A stretch of 64,000 nucleotides of DNA from a virus. Position 1 is the stretch's first letter. Every line of letters starts with the position of its first letter. This document shows positions 25,105 through 34,290 of the stretch, piece after piece. The stretch covers positions 1 to 64,000 of the IMG/VR virus record IMGVR_UViG_3300020473_002010; one strand, 5' to 3'. The position numbers were made by a program, and so were the translations under genes. The notes below the pieces were generated by a model, which searched no databases, was not told the DNA's origin, and was given only the letters and a program-made list of their open reading frames with translations.

Positions 25105-27045
25105 ATGCTGAATAGTCCCTTTGATACTCCGCAATCAGTGCAAGTAGACCCTGGTGCGGACGTTATATTTGTAGCAGACTTCTTTGTGGAAGATTATGCA
25201 GGTGGTGCTGAGATGACCACTGAAGCTTTGATATCATCAGCAACTGATATCAATATTCAAAAGATTCATGCTCGTGATGTTAATATGGATACCCTCAGAA
25301 CTGGTGTAGAGAAACACTGGATCTTTGGTAATTTTTCGTCTCTTAAACCTGACCTAATTCCTTCCATTATCGGCAACCTTCAGTATTCAATATTAGAATA
25401 TGACTATAAGTTTTGTGTTTACCGATCTATAGAACGCCATGAGCATGAAACCGGTTCACCTTGTGACTGTTCGGAACAGTTACACGGTAAAATGATATCA
25501 GCTTTTTTTCATGCAGCTAAATCGATTTGGTGGATGAGTGAGCAACAGGAACAACGGTACCTTGAGAGATTTCCATTTTTGGAAGAAAATGCAAGGTGTG
25601 TTTTAAGTAGCGTTTTCGATGATAACTTTTTTCACGCAGTTAAAGTGCTAGCTGATTCTACAAAAGAAGAAGACAGAAAAGGCTGGATTGTTTTAGGTTC
25701 TGATTCGTGGATTAAAGGAGCAGATGCCGCTGAAGAGTATTGCAAGAAAAATAATTTAGAATATGAAATAGTTTGGGGCATGCCACATGACCAACTGTTA
25801 ACTAAGTTAGCCAATTCAGAGGGCTTTGTATATCTTCCGAAAGGTGGTGACACATGTCCACGAATGGTTATTGAAGCTAGAGCATTGGGCTGTAAAGTAG
25901 TGCTTAATGAGCATGTTCAGCATAAGGATGAGATTTGGTTTACTGGAGACGAGCTAGACATGCTTTCGTATCTTTACGCAGCAAGAGATCGATTCTGGAC
26001 AGCAATAAAACAAATCATGAATTATTCACCAACGCTAAGTGGATACACAACAGTTAGAAATGCGACTGAAATGAAGTATCCATGGAAAGCGACCATTGAA
26101 TCGATGCTGGGTTTTTGTGATGAAGTTATTGTCGTTGATGGTGGCTCAACGGATGGCACATGGGAAGACCTCCAATCAATGTCACAGCTCCAAGAAGATG
26201 GCCGACTGAAAGTGTATCAAAATCCAGTGGATACAGACAGCCCCAGCTTTGCATACGAATCAGATGGGAAGCTTAAAGCAACTGCTCGTGAATTATGTAC
26301 ACTAGAATATTGCTGGCAAATGGACGCAGATGAAGTTGTACATGAGGATGATTATCCAAAAATTAGAAACCTTTTGAGATCTTTCCCCAGATATGCAGAC
26401 ATTGTTTCTCTTCCTGTTATTGAATATTGGGGATCGACTGAAAAAGTTCGAATGGATATAAACCCATGGAAGTGGAGAGTAAGCAGAAATCTTCCTGAAA
26501 TAACTCAGGGAATTCCAGCAGCTCTTTTGAACGTGGATGATGAAGGGTATGAATACGCCTCAGTGGGTACCGACAGTTGCGATTATATTCACAAAGAAAC
26601 AGGGGAAGTACTTCCTCATGCAGGATTTTATGATGAGACAGTACATAAGACAAGAATAGCCGGCCTAACTGGAAACGAAGATGCAAGAAAATTATACGAA
26701 GAGTGGTTTAATAGAGCTATTGAAAACTTGCCCGGTGTCCATCATTACTCGTGGTACAACATTGAGAATAAAATAAACCAATATAAGCTTCATTGGGGAA
26801 AGTTCTGGAAGAGCATGTATCGTTTTGATTCAGAAGACACAGCTGAAAATAACGTGATGTTCGATAAACCATGGTCAGATGTAACAGAGTCAGACATATC
26901 AGAGCTTTCAGCAAGGCTTGCTAGCGAACTCGGCGGGTGGATATTCCATAACAAGGTAGATTTTTCGACAAAAATTCCGCATATTTCTGTACAACGAGGA
27001 CATCCTTCTACATTTATATCATACGAAAAATCAAATGAGAAATAA
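25105..27045 (+). CDS. Bifunctional glycosyltransferase (GT-B domain fused to GT2 domain)
   Basis: A 646-residue fusion. Residues about 10-300 look like a GT-B (GT4-like) domain, with WIVLGSDSWIKGADAAEEYC and the acceptor-loop-like GFVYLPKGGDTCPRMVIEAR. From about residue 312 a GT2-type GT-A domain follows, with FCDEVIVVDGGSTDGTWEDL near 342 and the DxD-like MDADEV near 406. ATG 25105 is chosen because TAGGAGTG precedes it. The longer frame upstream lies in non-coding sequence. It opens a run of transferases separated by few or no bases. Sugar donor and acceptor are unknown. Confidence 0.85.
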   Translation: MLNSPFDTPQSVQVDPGADVIFVADFFVEDYAGGAEMTTEALISSATDINIQKIHARDVNMDTLRTGVEKHWIFGNFSSLKPDLIPSIIGNLQYSILEYDYKFCVYRSIERHEHETGSPCDCSEQLHGKMISAFFHAAKSIWWMSEQQEQRYLERFPFLEENARCVLSSVFDDNFFHAVKVLADSTKEEDRKGWIVLGSDSWIKGADAAEEYCKKNNLEYEIVWGMPHDQLLTKLANSEGFVYLPKGGDTCPRMVIEARALGCKVVLNEHVQHKDEIWFTGDELDMLSYLYAARDRFWTAIKQIMNYSPTLSGYTTVRNATEMKYPWKATIESMLGFCDEVIVVDGGSTDGTWEDLQSMSQLQEDGRLKVYQNPVDTDSPSFAYESDGKLKATARELCTLEYCWQMDADEVVHEDDYPKIRNLLRSFPRYADIVSLPVIEYWGSTEKVRMDINPWKWRVSRNLPEITQGIPAALLNVDDEGYEYASVGTDSCDYIHKETGEVLPHAGFYDETVHKTRIAGLTGNEDARKLYEEWFNRAIENLPGVHHYSWYNIENKINQYKLHWGKFWKSMYRFDSEDTAENNVMFDKPWSDVTESDISELSARLASELGGWIFHNKVDFSTKIPHISVQRGHPSTFISYEKSNEK

Positions 27046-27047
27046 AG

Positions 27048-27833
27048 ATGCCAAAAGTTTCAATTATTCTACCTGTTTATAATGGGGAGAAAAAGTTATC
27101 TCGTGCTCTTAAATCAATTGCTGACCAGACTTATCGTGATTTCGAAACGCTGGTAGTTGATAATAATAGCACGGATTCAAGTTGTGATATCGCTAGAGAA
27201 TTTACTGATTCTGCAAATGTAAGAATTGTTCATTGTAAAGAGCAGGGGTTAGTACCTGCTCTTAATTTTGGTATATACAACGCCGACTGCGATTTCATAG
27301 CGCGCCAAGATGATGATGACTATTGGTATCCTAATAAGCTTGAAAAGCAAATGAACCTATTTGAAAGTGATCCAAGCTTAGGTGTCGTTGGTACCCAAAT
27401 AAGAACTCTAGACCCTGAAGGAAGGGTAGAGGAGATCGGAACATTTGGTAAAAAAGTAAATTACGCGACCGATGATAATGGCATGAAGCAAATGTTAATG
27501 ATAGGCCAAAACCCTATATGTCATCCGTCAGTAGTATTTAAGAGAAGCGCAATATTACGGGTCGGTGGATATTCTGATTTATGGCATCTTGCAGAAGATT
27601 TTGAGCTGTGGTGCAGAATGATGCCATTTACAAAATTTGCGAACATCGATGAAGTGTTGATTGACTACACTCAGACGGTACGTGATGATTACGATCCAAA
27701 CGTAGTAATCTTAATTTCGGATATGTACTATCACCTATACAAGACAATAGGGATGATCCGCGGTGAAAGGCCGCCAGTAATGGCAGAGTGGCAATTGAAG
27801 CAAATGATGGAGGAGCAGCTAAACGATGGCTAA
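27048..27833 (+). CDS. GT2 family glycosyltransferase
   Basis: A 261-residue inverting GT-A transferase. It has the family start VSIILPVYNGEKKLSRALKS, the NNSTDSS nucleotide segment and the DxD-like RQDDDDYW at about residues 86-93, followed by the acceptor-region WHLAEDFELWCRM, whose ED motif is typical of GT2. Length is normal for a single-domain GT2. It starts two bases after the previous stop and overlaps the next gene by eight bases. Donor and acceptor cannot be deduced. Confidence 0.9.
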   Translation: MPKVSIILPVYNGEKKLSRALKSIADQTYRDFETLVVDNNSTDSSCDIAREFTDSANVRIVHCKEQGLVPALNFGIYNADCDFIARQDDDDYWYPNKLEKQMNLFESDPSLGVVGTQIRTLDPEGRVEEIGTFGKKVNYATDDNGMKQMLMIGQNPICHPSVVFKRSAILRVGGYSDLWHLAEDFELWCRMMPFTKFANIDEVLIDYTQTVRDDYDPNVVILISDMYYHLYKTIGMIRGERPPVMAEWQLKQMMEEQLNDG

Positions 27834-28731
27834 TAGTTCTTTCGAAAAGATTGTTATATGGGGTCTTCCTCTCCACTCTCATACTCACAGCTATATACAC
27901 GATTGCTTTTTTAAGGCATTCAAGTCAATGGGGATGGAAACGGTATGGATTCAGGATACTTCTGAAAAGATCGAAAATGAATTCCTTAATAATTCGCTTG
28001 TAATCGCATGCGGTATTGATTGCAAAACATTAAGCGTTAACGAAAAATGTTTTTATGTTCTGCATAATGTAGACGATCATCGATTCCGCCAGGCAGACAA
28101 CTATATTGATCTTCAAGTTTACACCAAAGACACTCTTTTACCAGAGCGCGAGTCTCAACGTTTGAGTGCATTTACATATTGGCAAGAGAATAGCAGATGC
28201 TTGTATCAGCCCTGGGCAACAGACTTGCTTCCTGAAGAAATGATTTATGAGCCTGTGCCGGCACCAGAAGTCAATAAGTCCGTAAACTGGGTCGGCTCCG
28301 TCACAGATGGAGACCAAGGAAATTTACAGCAGCTGCAAGCGTATGCCCAGTCTATGGCTTCTAGAATAGGTATTCCCGTTCATGTTCACCGCGGTGTTGA
28401 TAGGGAAAATATGATAAAACTAATTCGGTCGTCAAACCAAGCGCCAGCCATCGTCGCCGGTTGGCAACGAGAAAATCTTTATGTTCCCTGTCGTCTTTTT
28501 AAGAATATCTCGTACGGTCAACCTACTTTTAGCAACAGTCCAGTAATAAAAGAAATATGTGGTGATGATTTCTATGAAGAAGATTGCGCAGCACTGGCAA
28601 TAAAGACTAATGAGTACTTAAAAAATCGTGATTTAGACCGTGAAAAAAATGTAATAGAAACCATTAGAAAAGAACATACATTTGTGAACAGGTGTAATAG
28701 AATATTAGAAATGGTAGAAGGAGTAAGATAA
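27826..28731 (+). CDS. Putative GT-B glycosyltransferase
   Basis: A 301-residue protein. It begins with a Rossmann-like strand (KIVIWGLPLHSHTHSYIHDC) and has segments seen in GT-B transferases: CLYQPWATDLLP about mid-protein, VNWVGSV at the start of the second domain, and CRLFKNISYGQPTFSNSPVI near the donor site. Overall similarity is weak, so the family assignment is by fold impression and context only. It overlaps both neighbouring transferase genes by a few bases. Confidence 0.6.
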   Translation: MANSSFEKIVIWGLPLHSHTHSYIHDCFFKAFKSMGMETVWIQDTSEKIENEFLNNSLVIACGIDCKTLSVNEKCFYVLHNVDDHRFRQADNYIDLQVYTKDTLLPERESQRLSAFTYWQENSRCLYQPWATDLLPEEMIYEPVPAPEVNKSVNWVGSVTDGDQGNLQQLQAYAQSMASRIGIPVHVHRGVDRENMIKLIRSSNQAPAIVAGWQRENLYVPCRLFKNISYGQPTFSNSPVIKEICGDDFYEEDCAALAIKTNEYLKNRDLDREKNVIETIRKEHTFVNRCNRILEMVEGVR

Positions 28732-29600
28732 TGCCTCACGATCATGATAGCTGCGGTCATTCTCATGAACATTCTCTTGTATACTCTTGCCGCTGGTCCG
28801 GCAAGACTAGCATATGCATATTCTCTAGAAATCGCCCTCTTCAATTATACGCTTTGCTTCGCTCTATGAAATATGTTCATCCCGTTCGAGATATCACTGT
28901 GCTGTATAGCTATGACGAGGAATATCTTCCAGCGCTTGAGGAAATAAAATCGAAAACTAATGGTGTTAGTTTTCATGAAGATAATAATTTCAAGGAGCAG
29001 GTCATAACATTTTTAAAGAATTCGGGTCCGCTCTGTCTGTTCTTGGTCGATGATATCGTTTTTCGTAGACCATTTGATACTGACATGTGCGTGAACATCA
29101 TGTCAAACAATCCGCAGATATTGACATACTCTTTACGAATGGGGTTACACCTCAATTATTGTTATCCGGTTAATAAAACACAACCAGTACCAGACGGTAC
29201 TGTACAAGGTAATCATTTTTTGTGGAGTTGGAGAAATTCTCAGCATGACTGGAATTACCCCTTCTCAGTTGATGGTAACGTTTTTAGGACCAATCAATTG
29301 CTAGGGTGGATTCAGCATTTGGAATTTACAGCACCAAATTCTTTTGAGGAAGCGATGCAAACAATACAACACACCTTCGCGATTCCAGACATGTGCGTGT
29401 GCTACACTGAATCTTCTTTATTTAATAATCCCCTGAACCGCGTTCAAGATACGCACAAAAATCGAAGCGGAAAGGTATCATCAGAGCAATTACTTGAAAA
29501 ATGGAATGCCGGTTTAGAGATTGATGTTGCAAAGCTTTCTAGACACATTCCAAATGCTGCTCACTTTGTTGTAGATTTACCGCTTAAGGATAGAAAATGA
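28731..29600 (+). CDS. GT-A-like glycosyltransferase with His-rich N-terminus
   Basis: A 289-residue protein. The first 14 residues (MPHDHDSCGHSHEH) contain five His plus Cys and Asp, an unusual metal-binding-like tail. A GT-A-like core follows: SICIFSRNRPLQLYALLRSM, then LCLFLVDDIVFRRPFD with a DD pair in the DxD position. It resembles small sugar transferases that use a short nucleotide-sugar domain, but the exact family is not clear. It starts one base inside the previous stop (TAATG) and overlaps the GT6 gene by four bases. Confidence 0.62.
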   Translation: MPHDHDSCGHSHEHSLVYSCRWSGKTSICIFSRNRPLQLYALLRSMKYVHPVRDITVLYSYDEEYLPALEEIKSKTNGVSFHEDNNFKEQVITFLKNSGPLCLFLVDDIVFRRPFDTDMCVNIMSNNPQILTYSLRMGLHLNYCYPVNKTQPVPDGTVQGNHFLWSWRNSQHDWNYPFSVDGNVFRTNQLLGWIQHLEFTAPNSFEEAMQTIQHTFAIPDMCVCYTESSLFNNPLNRVQDTHKNRSGKVSSEQLLEKWNAGLEIDVAKLSRHIPNAAHFVVDLPLKDRK

Positions 29601-30352
29601 TCGGCATTCTAACAATAGCGACCGGCAAATATACACAATTTTTAACAGGCTTGTATTCTTCGATAGCTCAGAATTTCTTAAGGGATGAAGAAATCGTGTG
29701 TTATCTCTTTACAGATGATATCGATAGTGCAAAAAAATACGTGCCACCAACAAGACTGGCTCATGAATATTTTCAAATTGAAAGGATGGGATTTCCTGGT
29801 GATACCCTATACCGGTACCGCCACTTCTCTACGCTTGATGATCGTATAGCTGAGTTGGGATTGGAGAAACCTGAGTTTCTTTTTTATTCCGATGCCGACA
29901 TGCTGGTGATACAAGGGGTCGGTAAAGAAGTACTTCCAGAAAAGACATACGGCTTAACTGCGACTGCTCATCCTGGCTTTTATTTAGGAAAAACCCCGCA
30001 ACATCCTCTTGGTACACCAGAATCCAGACAGGAGTCAAAAGCTTTTATTCCTCCACATCGCTACCGGCCGTGTTATGTAGCTGGTGGGTTCAATGGAGGC
30101 GCTTACGATGCATTCATAAGAATGTCTAAAGAGATATCTAAGAATATCGATGATGATCACGCTAGAGGAATTGTAGCGGTATGGCATGATGAGTCTCATC
30201 TTAACGAGTACGTAACACGTCCTGAGAATCTTCGTTATCTAAAAATAATGACTCCTTCTTATTGTTTTGCAGAATACAATAATCCGCAAGAAGTTGGTTA
30301 CCCTGCTAAGATCGTAGCTTTAGATAAGAATCATTCTGAGATACGTTCATGA
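29597..30352 (+). CDS. GT6 family (ABO/alpha-1,3-galactosyltransferase-like) transferase
   Basis: A 251-residue enzyme with the hallmarks of family GT6, the family of blood-group A/B transferases: IGILTIATGKYTQFL at the start, FYSDADMLV at about 97-104, TATAHPGFYL, the gallery YVAGGFNGGAYDAF and the near-invariant AVWHDESHLNEY (194-205). GT6 enzymes are retaining transferases that add alpha-1,3-Gal or GalNAc to a beta-galactoside, often fucosylated. The DxD motif (DAD, 99-101) is present, unlike most bacterial GT6 proteins, which I recall as having NxN. A GDP-fucose pathway encoded nearby fits an ABO-like acceptor, by inference. Length matches soluble bacterial or catalytic-domain forms. There is no membrane anchor. 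Confidence 0.9.
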   Translation: MIGILTIATGKYTQFLTGLYSSIAQNFLRDEEIVCYLFTDDIDSAKKYVPPTRLAHEYFQIERMGFPGDTLYRYRHFSTLDDRIAELGLEKPEFLFYSDADMLVIQGVGKEVLPEKTYGLTATAHPGFYLGKTPQHPLGTPESRQESKAFIPPHRYRPCYVAGGFNGGAYDAFIRMSKEISKNIDDDHARGIVAVWHDESHLNEYVTRPENLRYLKIMTPSYCFAEYNNPQEVGYPAKIVALDKNHSEIRS

Positions 30353-31080
30353 CCAAAGTTTCTGTTATAGTCCCGTATAGGAATGCAGAGAAATATATTC
30401 TTAAGACAATCGAGTCTTTACTCGCACAGACATATTCTCAAGTTGAGATGGTTTTTGTTGATAATGGTTCTTCTGATGATAGTCATCTCATGGTCGATTC
30501 TATGGTTTCACAACTTGAGAGCGATGTAAAGAACTTATTTTTTCGCCCGAAAGGAAAAAGCCTTGCGTTGAATTATGCGATCCACCATGCTACTGGCGAC
30601 TGGATAGCGATTTGTGATGCTGATGATGTATGGCATACCACCAAGCTAGAAAAACAAATGTCCAAAGCAGCAGAAGGTGTTGACATTATTGGAACACAGA
30701 TGCGCTACATTGATGAGTCGGAAAACATAAAGCCTGGCTCTCCAGTTTTGCCAACAACAAATTCTGAGATATATCATTCTATTTTGTACCGCAAGGAGAA
30801 TCCTGTATGCAATAGCAGCGTTGTATATAAAAAAGCAATTCATACAGACATCGTGGGATTTTACGACCCACTGTGTGCAGTAGAAGATTATGATCTATGG
30901 TCTCGTTGCGTCTTCGCTGGATTAAAATTCGCTAATTTAGATGAAGCCTTGGTAGATCATAGAATTCACGAGGCCTCCAACTTTAACAGCTCTAAGAAGC
31001 AGGCTTTACATAAAGATTTTGTTGATGCGAAAAATAACGCATTGAATCAAATAAGAACATTTCTTGAGTGTGGAAATTAA
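30349..31080 (+). CDS. GT2 family glycosyltransferase
   Basis: A 243-residue GT-A transferase: KVSVIVPYRNAEKYILKTIE at the N-terminus, FVDNGSSDDSH, the metal-site CDADDVWH at about 88-95 and the VEDYDLWSRCVFAG acceptor segment. It overlaps the preceding GT6 gene by four bases and directly precedes the FkbM-type methyltransferase. It is clearly related to the GT2 proteins at 27.0 and 32.5 kb, suggesting duplication within the island. Specificity unknown. Confidence 0.9.
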   Translation: MTKVSVIVPYRNAEKYILKTIESLLAQTYSQVEMVFVDNGSSDDSHLMVDSMVSQLESDVKNLFFRPKGKSLALNYAIHHATGDWIAICDADDVWHTTKLEKQMSKAAEGVDIIGTQMRYIDESENIKPGSPVLPTTNSEIYHSILYRKENPVCNSSVVYKKAIHTDIVGFYDPLCAVEDYDLWSRCVFAGLKFANLDEALVDHRIHEASNFNSSKKQALHKDFVDAKNNALNQIRTFLECGN

Positions 31081-31722
31081 ATGCTTATAAAATTTGAACA
31101 ATTACAACCTCTATTCGAAAAGACTCCAGTAACTGGTGTGTTACATTTAGGTGCACATCTAGCCGAGGAGTTAGAAGGGTACAAATCTTGCGGTATCGAG
31201 CGAATAATATGGGTTGAGGCAAACACTGGTATGGCGATTCACCTGATGAATCGAACGATTAATGATCTAGGTTCCACTGTTGTGTTTGGTGCCGCATGCA
31301 ATGAAGATGAAAAACTTGTTGAACTCAACATCGCGAATAATGGCGAGTCATCTTCTCTTTTGGAATTTGATGAGCATTCAAAAGAGCATCCACAGGTTGA
31401 GTATATTATGAAAGTGCAAACCTGGGCTTTTCGTGTCGATACAATGATGCATAAAAAAGGTTTTGATCGATCATTGTTTAATTTCGCAAACATAGACATT
31501 CAGGGCGCTGAGCTTCTTGCTCTTGAAGGTATGCATGAACAATTAAAGCACTTAGATTATGTTTATCTTGAGGTGAATGAAAAGCATCTCTATGAAAATT
31601 GCGCTCTTATGCCAGAGATTGATGAATTTCTATCGCAACACGGTTTTAATAGGACCATGACAGAAATGACGAAGCACGGCTGGGGCGACGCGTTATATGT
31701 GAGGAAAGATGAAGTTAGCTGA
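31081..31722 (+). CDS. FkbM family methyltransferase
   Basis: A 213-residue SAM-dependent methyltransferase of the FkbM type. Motif I-like VLHLGAHLAEELEGY, the acidic WVEANTG at the end of the second strand, and FANIDIQGAELLALEGM in the C-terminal half are characteristic. These enzymes usually O-methylate sugars. It sits between a GT2 gene and the GmhA-like gene and overlaps the latter by 14 bases, consistent with methylation of the same glycan. Confidence 0.85.
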   Translation: MLIKFEQLQPLFEKTPVTGVLHLGAHLAEELEGYKSCGIERIIWVEANTGMAIHLMNRTINDLGSTVVFGAACNEDEKLVELNIANNGESSSLLEFDEHSKEHPQVEYIMKVQTWAFRVDTMMHKKGFDRSLFNFANIDIQGAELLALEGMHEQLKHLDYVYLEVNEKHLYENCALMPEIDEFLSQHGFNRTMTEMTKHGWGDALYVRKDEVS

Positions 31723-32209
31723 TGTACAAAAAGCTATCGATGAGATTGACGCAGCTTCGGTAGATAGGTTGAAGCAGCTTCTTATCGCTCATGAAGAAGT
31801 AATCATGATTGGCAACGGCGGTAGCAATGCGATTTGTTCTCATATCTCACAAGACTATACAAAGTTTTTAGGCTGTCGAGCGTATGCATTCTCTGATGCT
31901 TCTCGATTAACTTGCTATATAAATGACTTTGGTATGGAAAACGCTTATGAGCGATTTTTAGATGATTTTGCTGTAGATGGTACATTAGTAATTTTGGTTT
32001 CATCTTCTGGGAACTCTCAAAATATTGTTAATTGTGCACAGTATTGTTGTGATAATGGTCTACCTTTTATCACAATAACGGGGTTTGACAAAGATAATAA
32101 GGTCCGAAGCCTTTACTCTGCTCATGCAGCTCTAGACATGCATGTCGATTCACACTCTTACGGTGTGGTTGAATGCGTTCATCAGGTATTTCTCCATACA
32201 CCTGTTTAG
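31709..32209 (+). CDS. gmhA: Phosphoheptose isomerase-like SIS-domain protein
   Basis: A 166-residue SIS-domain protein closely resembling GmhA, which converts sedoheptulose-7-phosphate to D-glycero-D-manno-heptose-7-phosphate. Phosphosugar-binding segments are MIGNGGSNAICSHISQDYTK at about 35-54 and VSSSGNSQNIVNC. The C-terminal SYGVVECVHQVFLH is like the GmhA end. It is slightly shorter than bacterial GmhA (about 190). The next gene is a small HAD phosphatase and a GHMP kinase follows 6 kb later, the companion activities in NDP-heptose synthesis. ATG 31709 is preceded by GAGGAAAG. Confidence 0.82.
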   Translation: MKLADVQKAIDEIDAASVDRLKQLLIAHEEVIMIGNGGSNAICSHISQDYTKFLGCRAYAFSDASRLTCYINDFGMENAYERFLDDFAVDGTLVILVSSSGNSQNIVNCAQYCCDNGLPFITITGFDKDNKVRSLYSAHAALDMHVDSHSYGVVECVHQVFLHTPV

Positions 32210-32217
32210 GATTAAAG

Positions 32218-32538
32218 ATGATTTATTGTTTTGACATTGACGGTACGATATGCAGTCTAGAAAAGAATAGTGAGTATCAGCGCGCCAAACCGTATAAGAA
32301 CATGGTCGATAAGATCAATGAGCTATACGATGCAGGGCACACAATCAAGTTTTTTACTGCAAGAGGATGTAATTCAGGTATAGACCACACAGAGCTAACA
32401 ACAACACAGCTACAAGAGTGGGGTGTTAAGTATCATGAGTTAATCATGAATAAAAAGCCGCACTATGACTTGTTGGTAGATGATAAGGCAGTGAATGTGG
32501 AGTCATGGATGAGGAGCACAGGAATAAAAGATGTTTAG
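32218..32538 (+). CDS. Small HAD phosphatase (capsule biosynthesis type)
   Basis: A 106-residue minimal HAD protein: nucleophile motif CFDIDGTIC (Asp5, Asp7), the motif II segment KFFTARG and the motif III-IV segment HYDLLVDDKAVN. Such short HADs are common in capsular and LPS clusters, next to glycosyltransferases. It might serve as the phosphatase step after GmhA (GmhB-like), but GmhB itself is larger, so this is tentative. I start at ATG 32218, eight bases after the gmhA stop, rather than at an earlier in-frame codon inside gmhA. Confidence 0.75.
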   Translation: MIYCFDIDGTICSLEKNSEYQRAKPYKNMVDKINELYDAGHTIKFFTARGCNSGIDHTELTTTQLQEWGVKYHELIMNKKPHYDLLVDDKAVNVESWMRSTGIKDV

Positions 32539-33409
32539 CGTTATTTTACCAGTATATAATGGCGAAAAATGGTTAGCCGAAGCTATCGAGTCTGTCAAGA
32601 ATCAAACGTATAAAAACTTTGAGTGTATTATTGTTTGTAATGGATGCACTGATAAGTCACAAGATATTGCACAATCCACGATAAAAGGCGACACGAGGTT
32701 TAGGATGATTTCTACGAACCATGCGAATAAGTCGAATGCTCTAAATATCGGTGTTATGTTTTCAACAAAAGAGTGGATTGCACCGATCGATGCAGACGAT
32801 GTGTGGTTATCGAAGAAGTTAGAGTACCAGGCAAAGTTTATTTCTGAGAATCCGCATGTTGATGTTATCGGTACACAGCTAGATTATATTGGTGCGCTTA
32901 TTTGCGAAGCCCCAAGGAACCCTCTCCATCATGAAGAAATTTATTGGTGTTTCTCAAGGGGAAAAAACCCGATACCTTTTCCTTCATCAGTGTACAAAAG
33001 AAACATTCATATCAGAGGTGTTGGCTTTTTTGATACCACAAATTTCGTGATTGAAGATTACGATTTTTGGCAGCGCTGTGTAGCGAACAATATCGTTATG
33101 GCAAACCTTCCTGAAGTTTTACTGCATTATAGGTTACATGGCGACCCAAGTACATCTACATTCGATCCCGAAGGTCATCCAGAAGGAGGGATTGAAAAGG
33201 GAAGAATAACAACTAAGAGTATAACAGAGGCCAGACAGCAGCTTTGCAAAATGAATACTGATGCAAGATACGTTAGATGTGATGATGATAAGATGCCTGC
33301 AATCTGGGGTGTGTCAGCAGAAATACGTAAGTTTGATAACAAGTATCGAGGAGGCGGAAGTACATCAACTCCTGTTAATTCCAATGATACTTCGAAGGTA
33401 GGCAAATAA
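32531..33409 (+). CDS. GT2 family glycosyltransferase
   Basis: A 292-residue GT-A transferase: FSVILPVYNGEKWLAEAIES start, the IVCNGCTDKSQD segment, DxD-type APIDADDVWLS at about 92-102 and VIEDYDFWQRCVANN in the C-terminal half. It has an extended C-terminus of about 60 residues ending in a Gly/Ser/Thr-rich tail of unknown role. It overlaps the HAD gene by eight bases and the next gene start by one base. Confidence 0.9.
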   Translation: MFSVILPVYNGEKWLAEAIESVKNQTYKNFECIIVCNGCTDKSQDIAQSTIKGDTRFRMISTNHANKSNALNIGVMFSTKEWIAPIDADDVWLSKKLEYQAKFISENPHVDVIGTQLDYIGALICEAPRNPLHHEEIYWCFSRGKNPIPFPSSVYKRNIHIRGVGFFDTTNFVIEDYDFWQRCVANNIVMANLPEVLLHYRLHGDPSTSTFDPEGHPEGGIEKGRITTKSITEARQQLCKMNTDARYVRCDDDKMPAIWGVSAEIRKFDNKYRGGGSTSTPVNSNDTSKVGK

Positions 33410-34290
33410 TGAAAATTAGACTTTTAACAAACAATAGAACAGAGCGCGGCCCCGGGATGGTGTATAAAAATTTAAGAAAAGGTCTTGAATTGCTTGGGGT
33501 AGAGGTTGAAGATTATCCGATAAGAGATGATGCCACGTATGACTACTGTGTTTGCTTGTCTGACCCAAGAAACTGGGAAGCCGCCGGCGCAGACTTAACA
33601 GACTGCTCTCTTGTTGGGCCTAATATGTGGGAAGTACCTATTGAATCCGTTGCCAGTAGATTTAAGGATTTTCTTGTGCCTTCTGAATGGGTAAAAGATC
33701 TTTACGGACAGTTTTCTTGTATGGAAGGAAAAAACATACATGTCTGGCCGGTTGGGATAGACACAGCTGACTGGCCGTATAAAAGCTCTTCTAGCAAAAA
33801 GGGCGATTGTCTAATCTATTTTAAGAATATGTCAGAAGAAGACAAGAATACTGCTGCCGAGCTTTGTATTGATAGAAGGCTGTCTTTTGGATGTCTCAAA
33901 TATGGCCACTATACAGAAGACGCCTTAAAAGATGCAGTCAGTCAATGTAGGTTTGCTATACTAGTTACAAGGACAGAGAGTCAGGGTATCGCATATCAAC
34001 AGATTTTAGCTTCAGGATTGCCATGTTTTGTTTTTGAAAAAGGATCATGGGATGATAGGGCTGATGGTCTAAAGTGTCCAGCTTCCGCCGTGCCATATTG
34101 GGATGATCGTTGTGGGGTAAAAGTTAGGGAAGGTGCATCTAGAGAAGAAATATACGAGGCATTTACTTACTTCTTAGAAAACCTTGATTCTTTTGATCCA
34201 AGAGCGTATATTGAAGAAAATTTAACATTGGAAATCTGCGCTCAAAAATTTCTAGACATTTTAGAGAGTACAGATGCAAAAGAAGATTAG
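33409..34290 (+). CDS. Putative GT-B glycosyltransferase
   Basis: A 293-residue protein. It shares the style of a GT4-like transferase: an N-terminal strand (KIRLLTNNRTERGPGMVYKN), a mid-protein DFLVPSEWVKDLY that resembles the FIVPSxFxK segment, then VWPVGIDTADWPY and, in the donor region, VTRTESQGIAYQQILASGLP. Its length is about 100 residues shorter than canonical GT4. It overlaps the next transferase gene by 17 bases. Confidence 0.7.
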   Translation: MKIRLLTNNRTERGPGMVYKNLRKGLELLGVEVEDYPIRDDATYDYCVCLSDPRNWEAAGADLTDCSLVGPNMWEVPIESVASRFKDFLVPSEWVKDLYGQFSCMEGKNIHVWPVGIDTADWPYKSSSSKKGDCLIYFKNMSEEDKNTAAELCIDRRLSFGCLKYGHYTEDALKDAVSQCRFAILVTRTESQGIAYQQILASGLPCFVFEKGSWDDRADGLKCPASAVPYWDDRCGVKVREGASREEIYEAFTYFLENLDSFDPRAYIEENLTLEICAQKFLDILESTDAKED

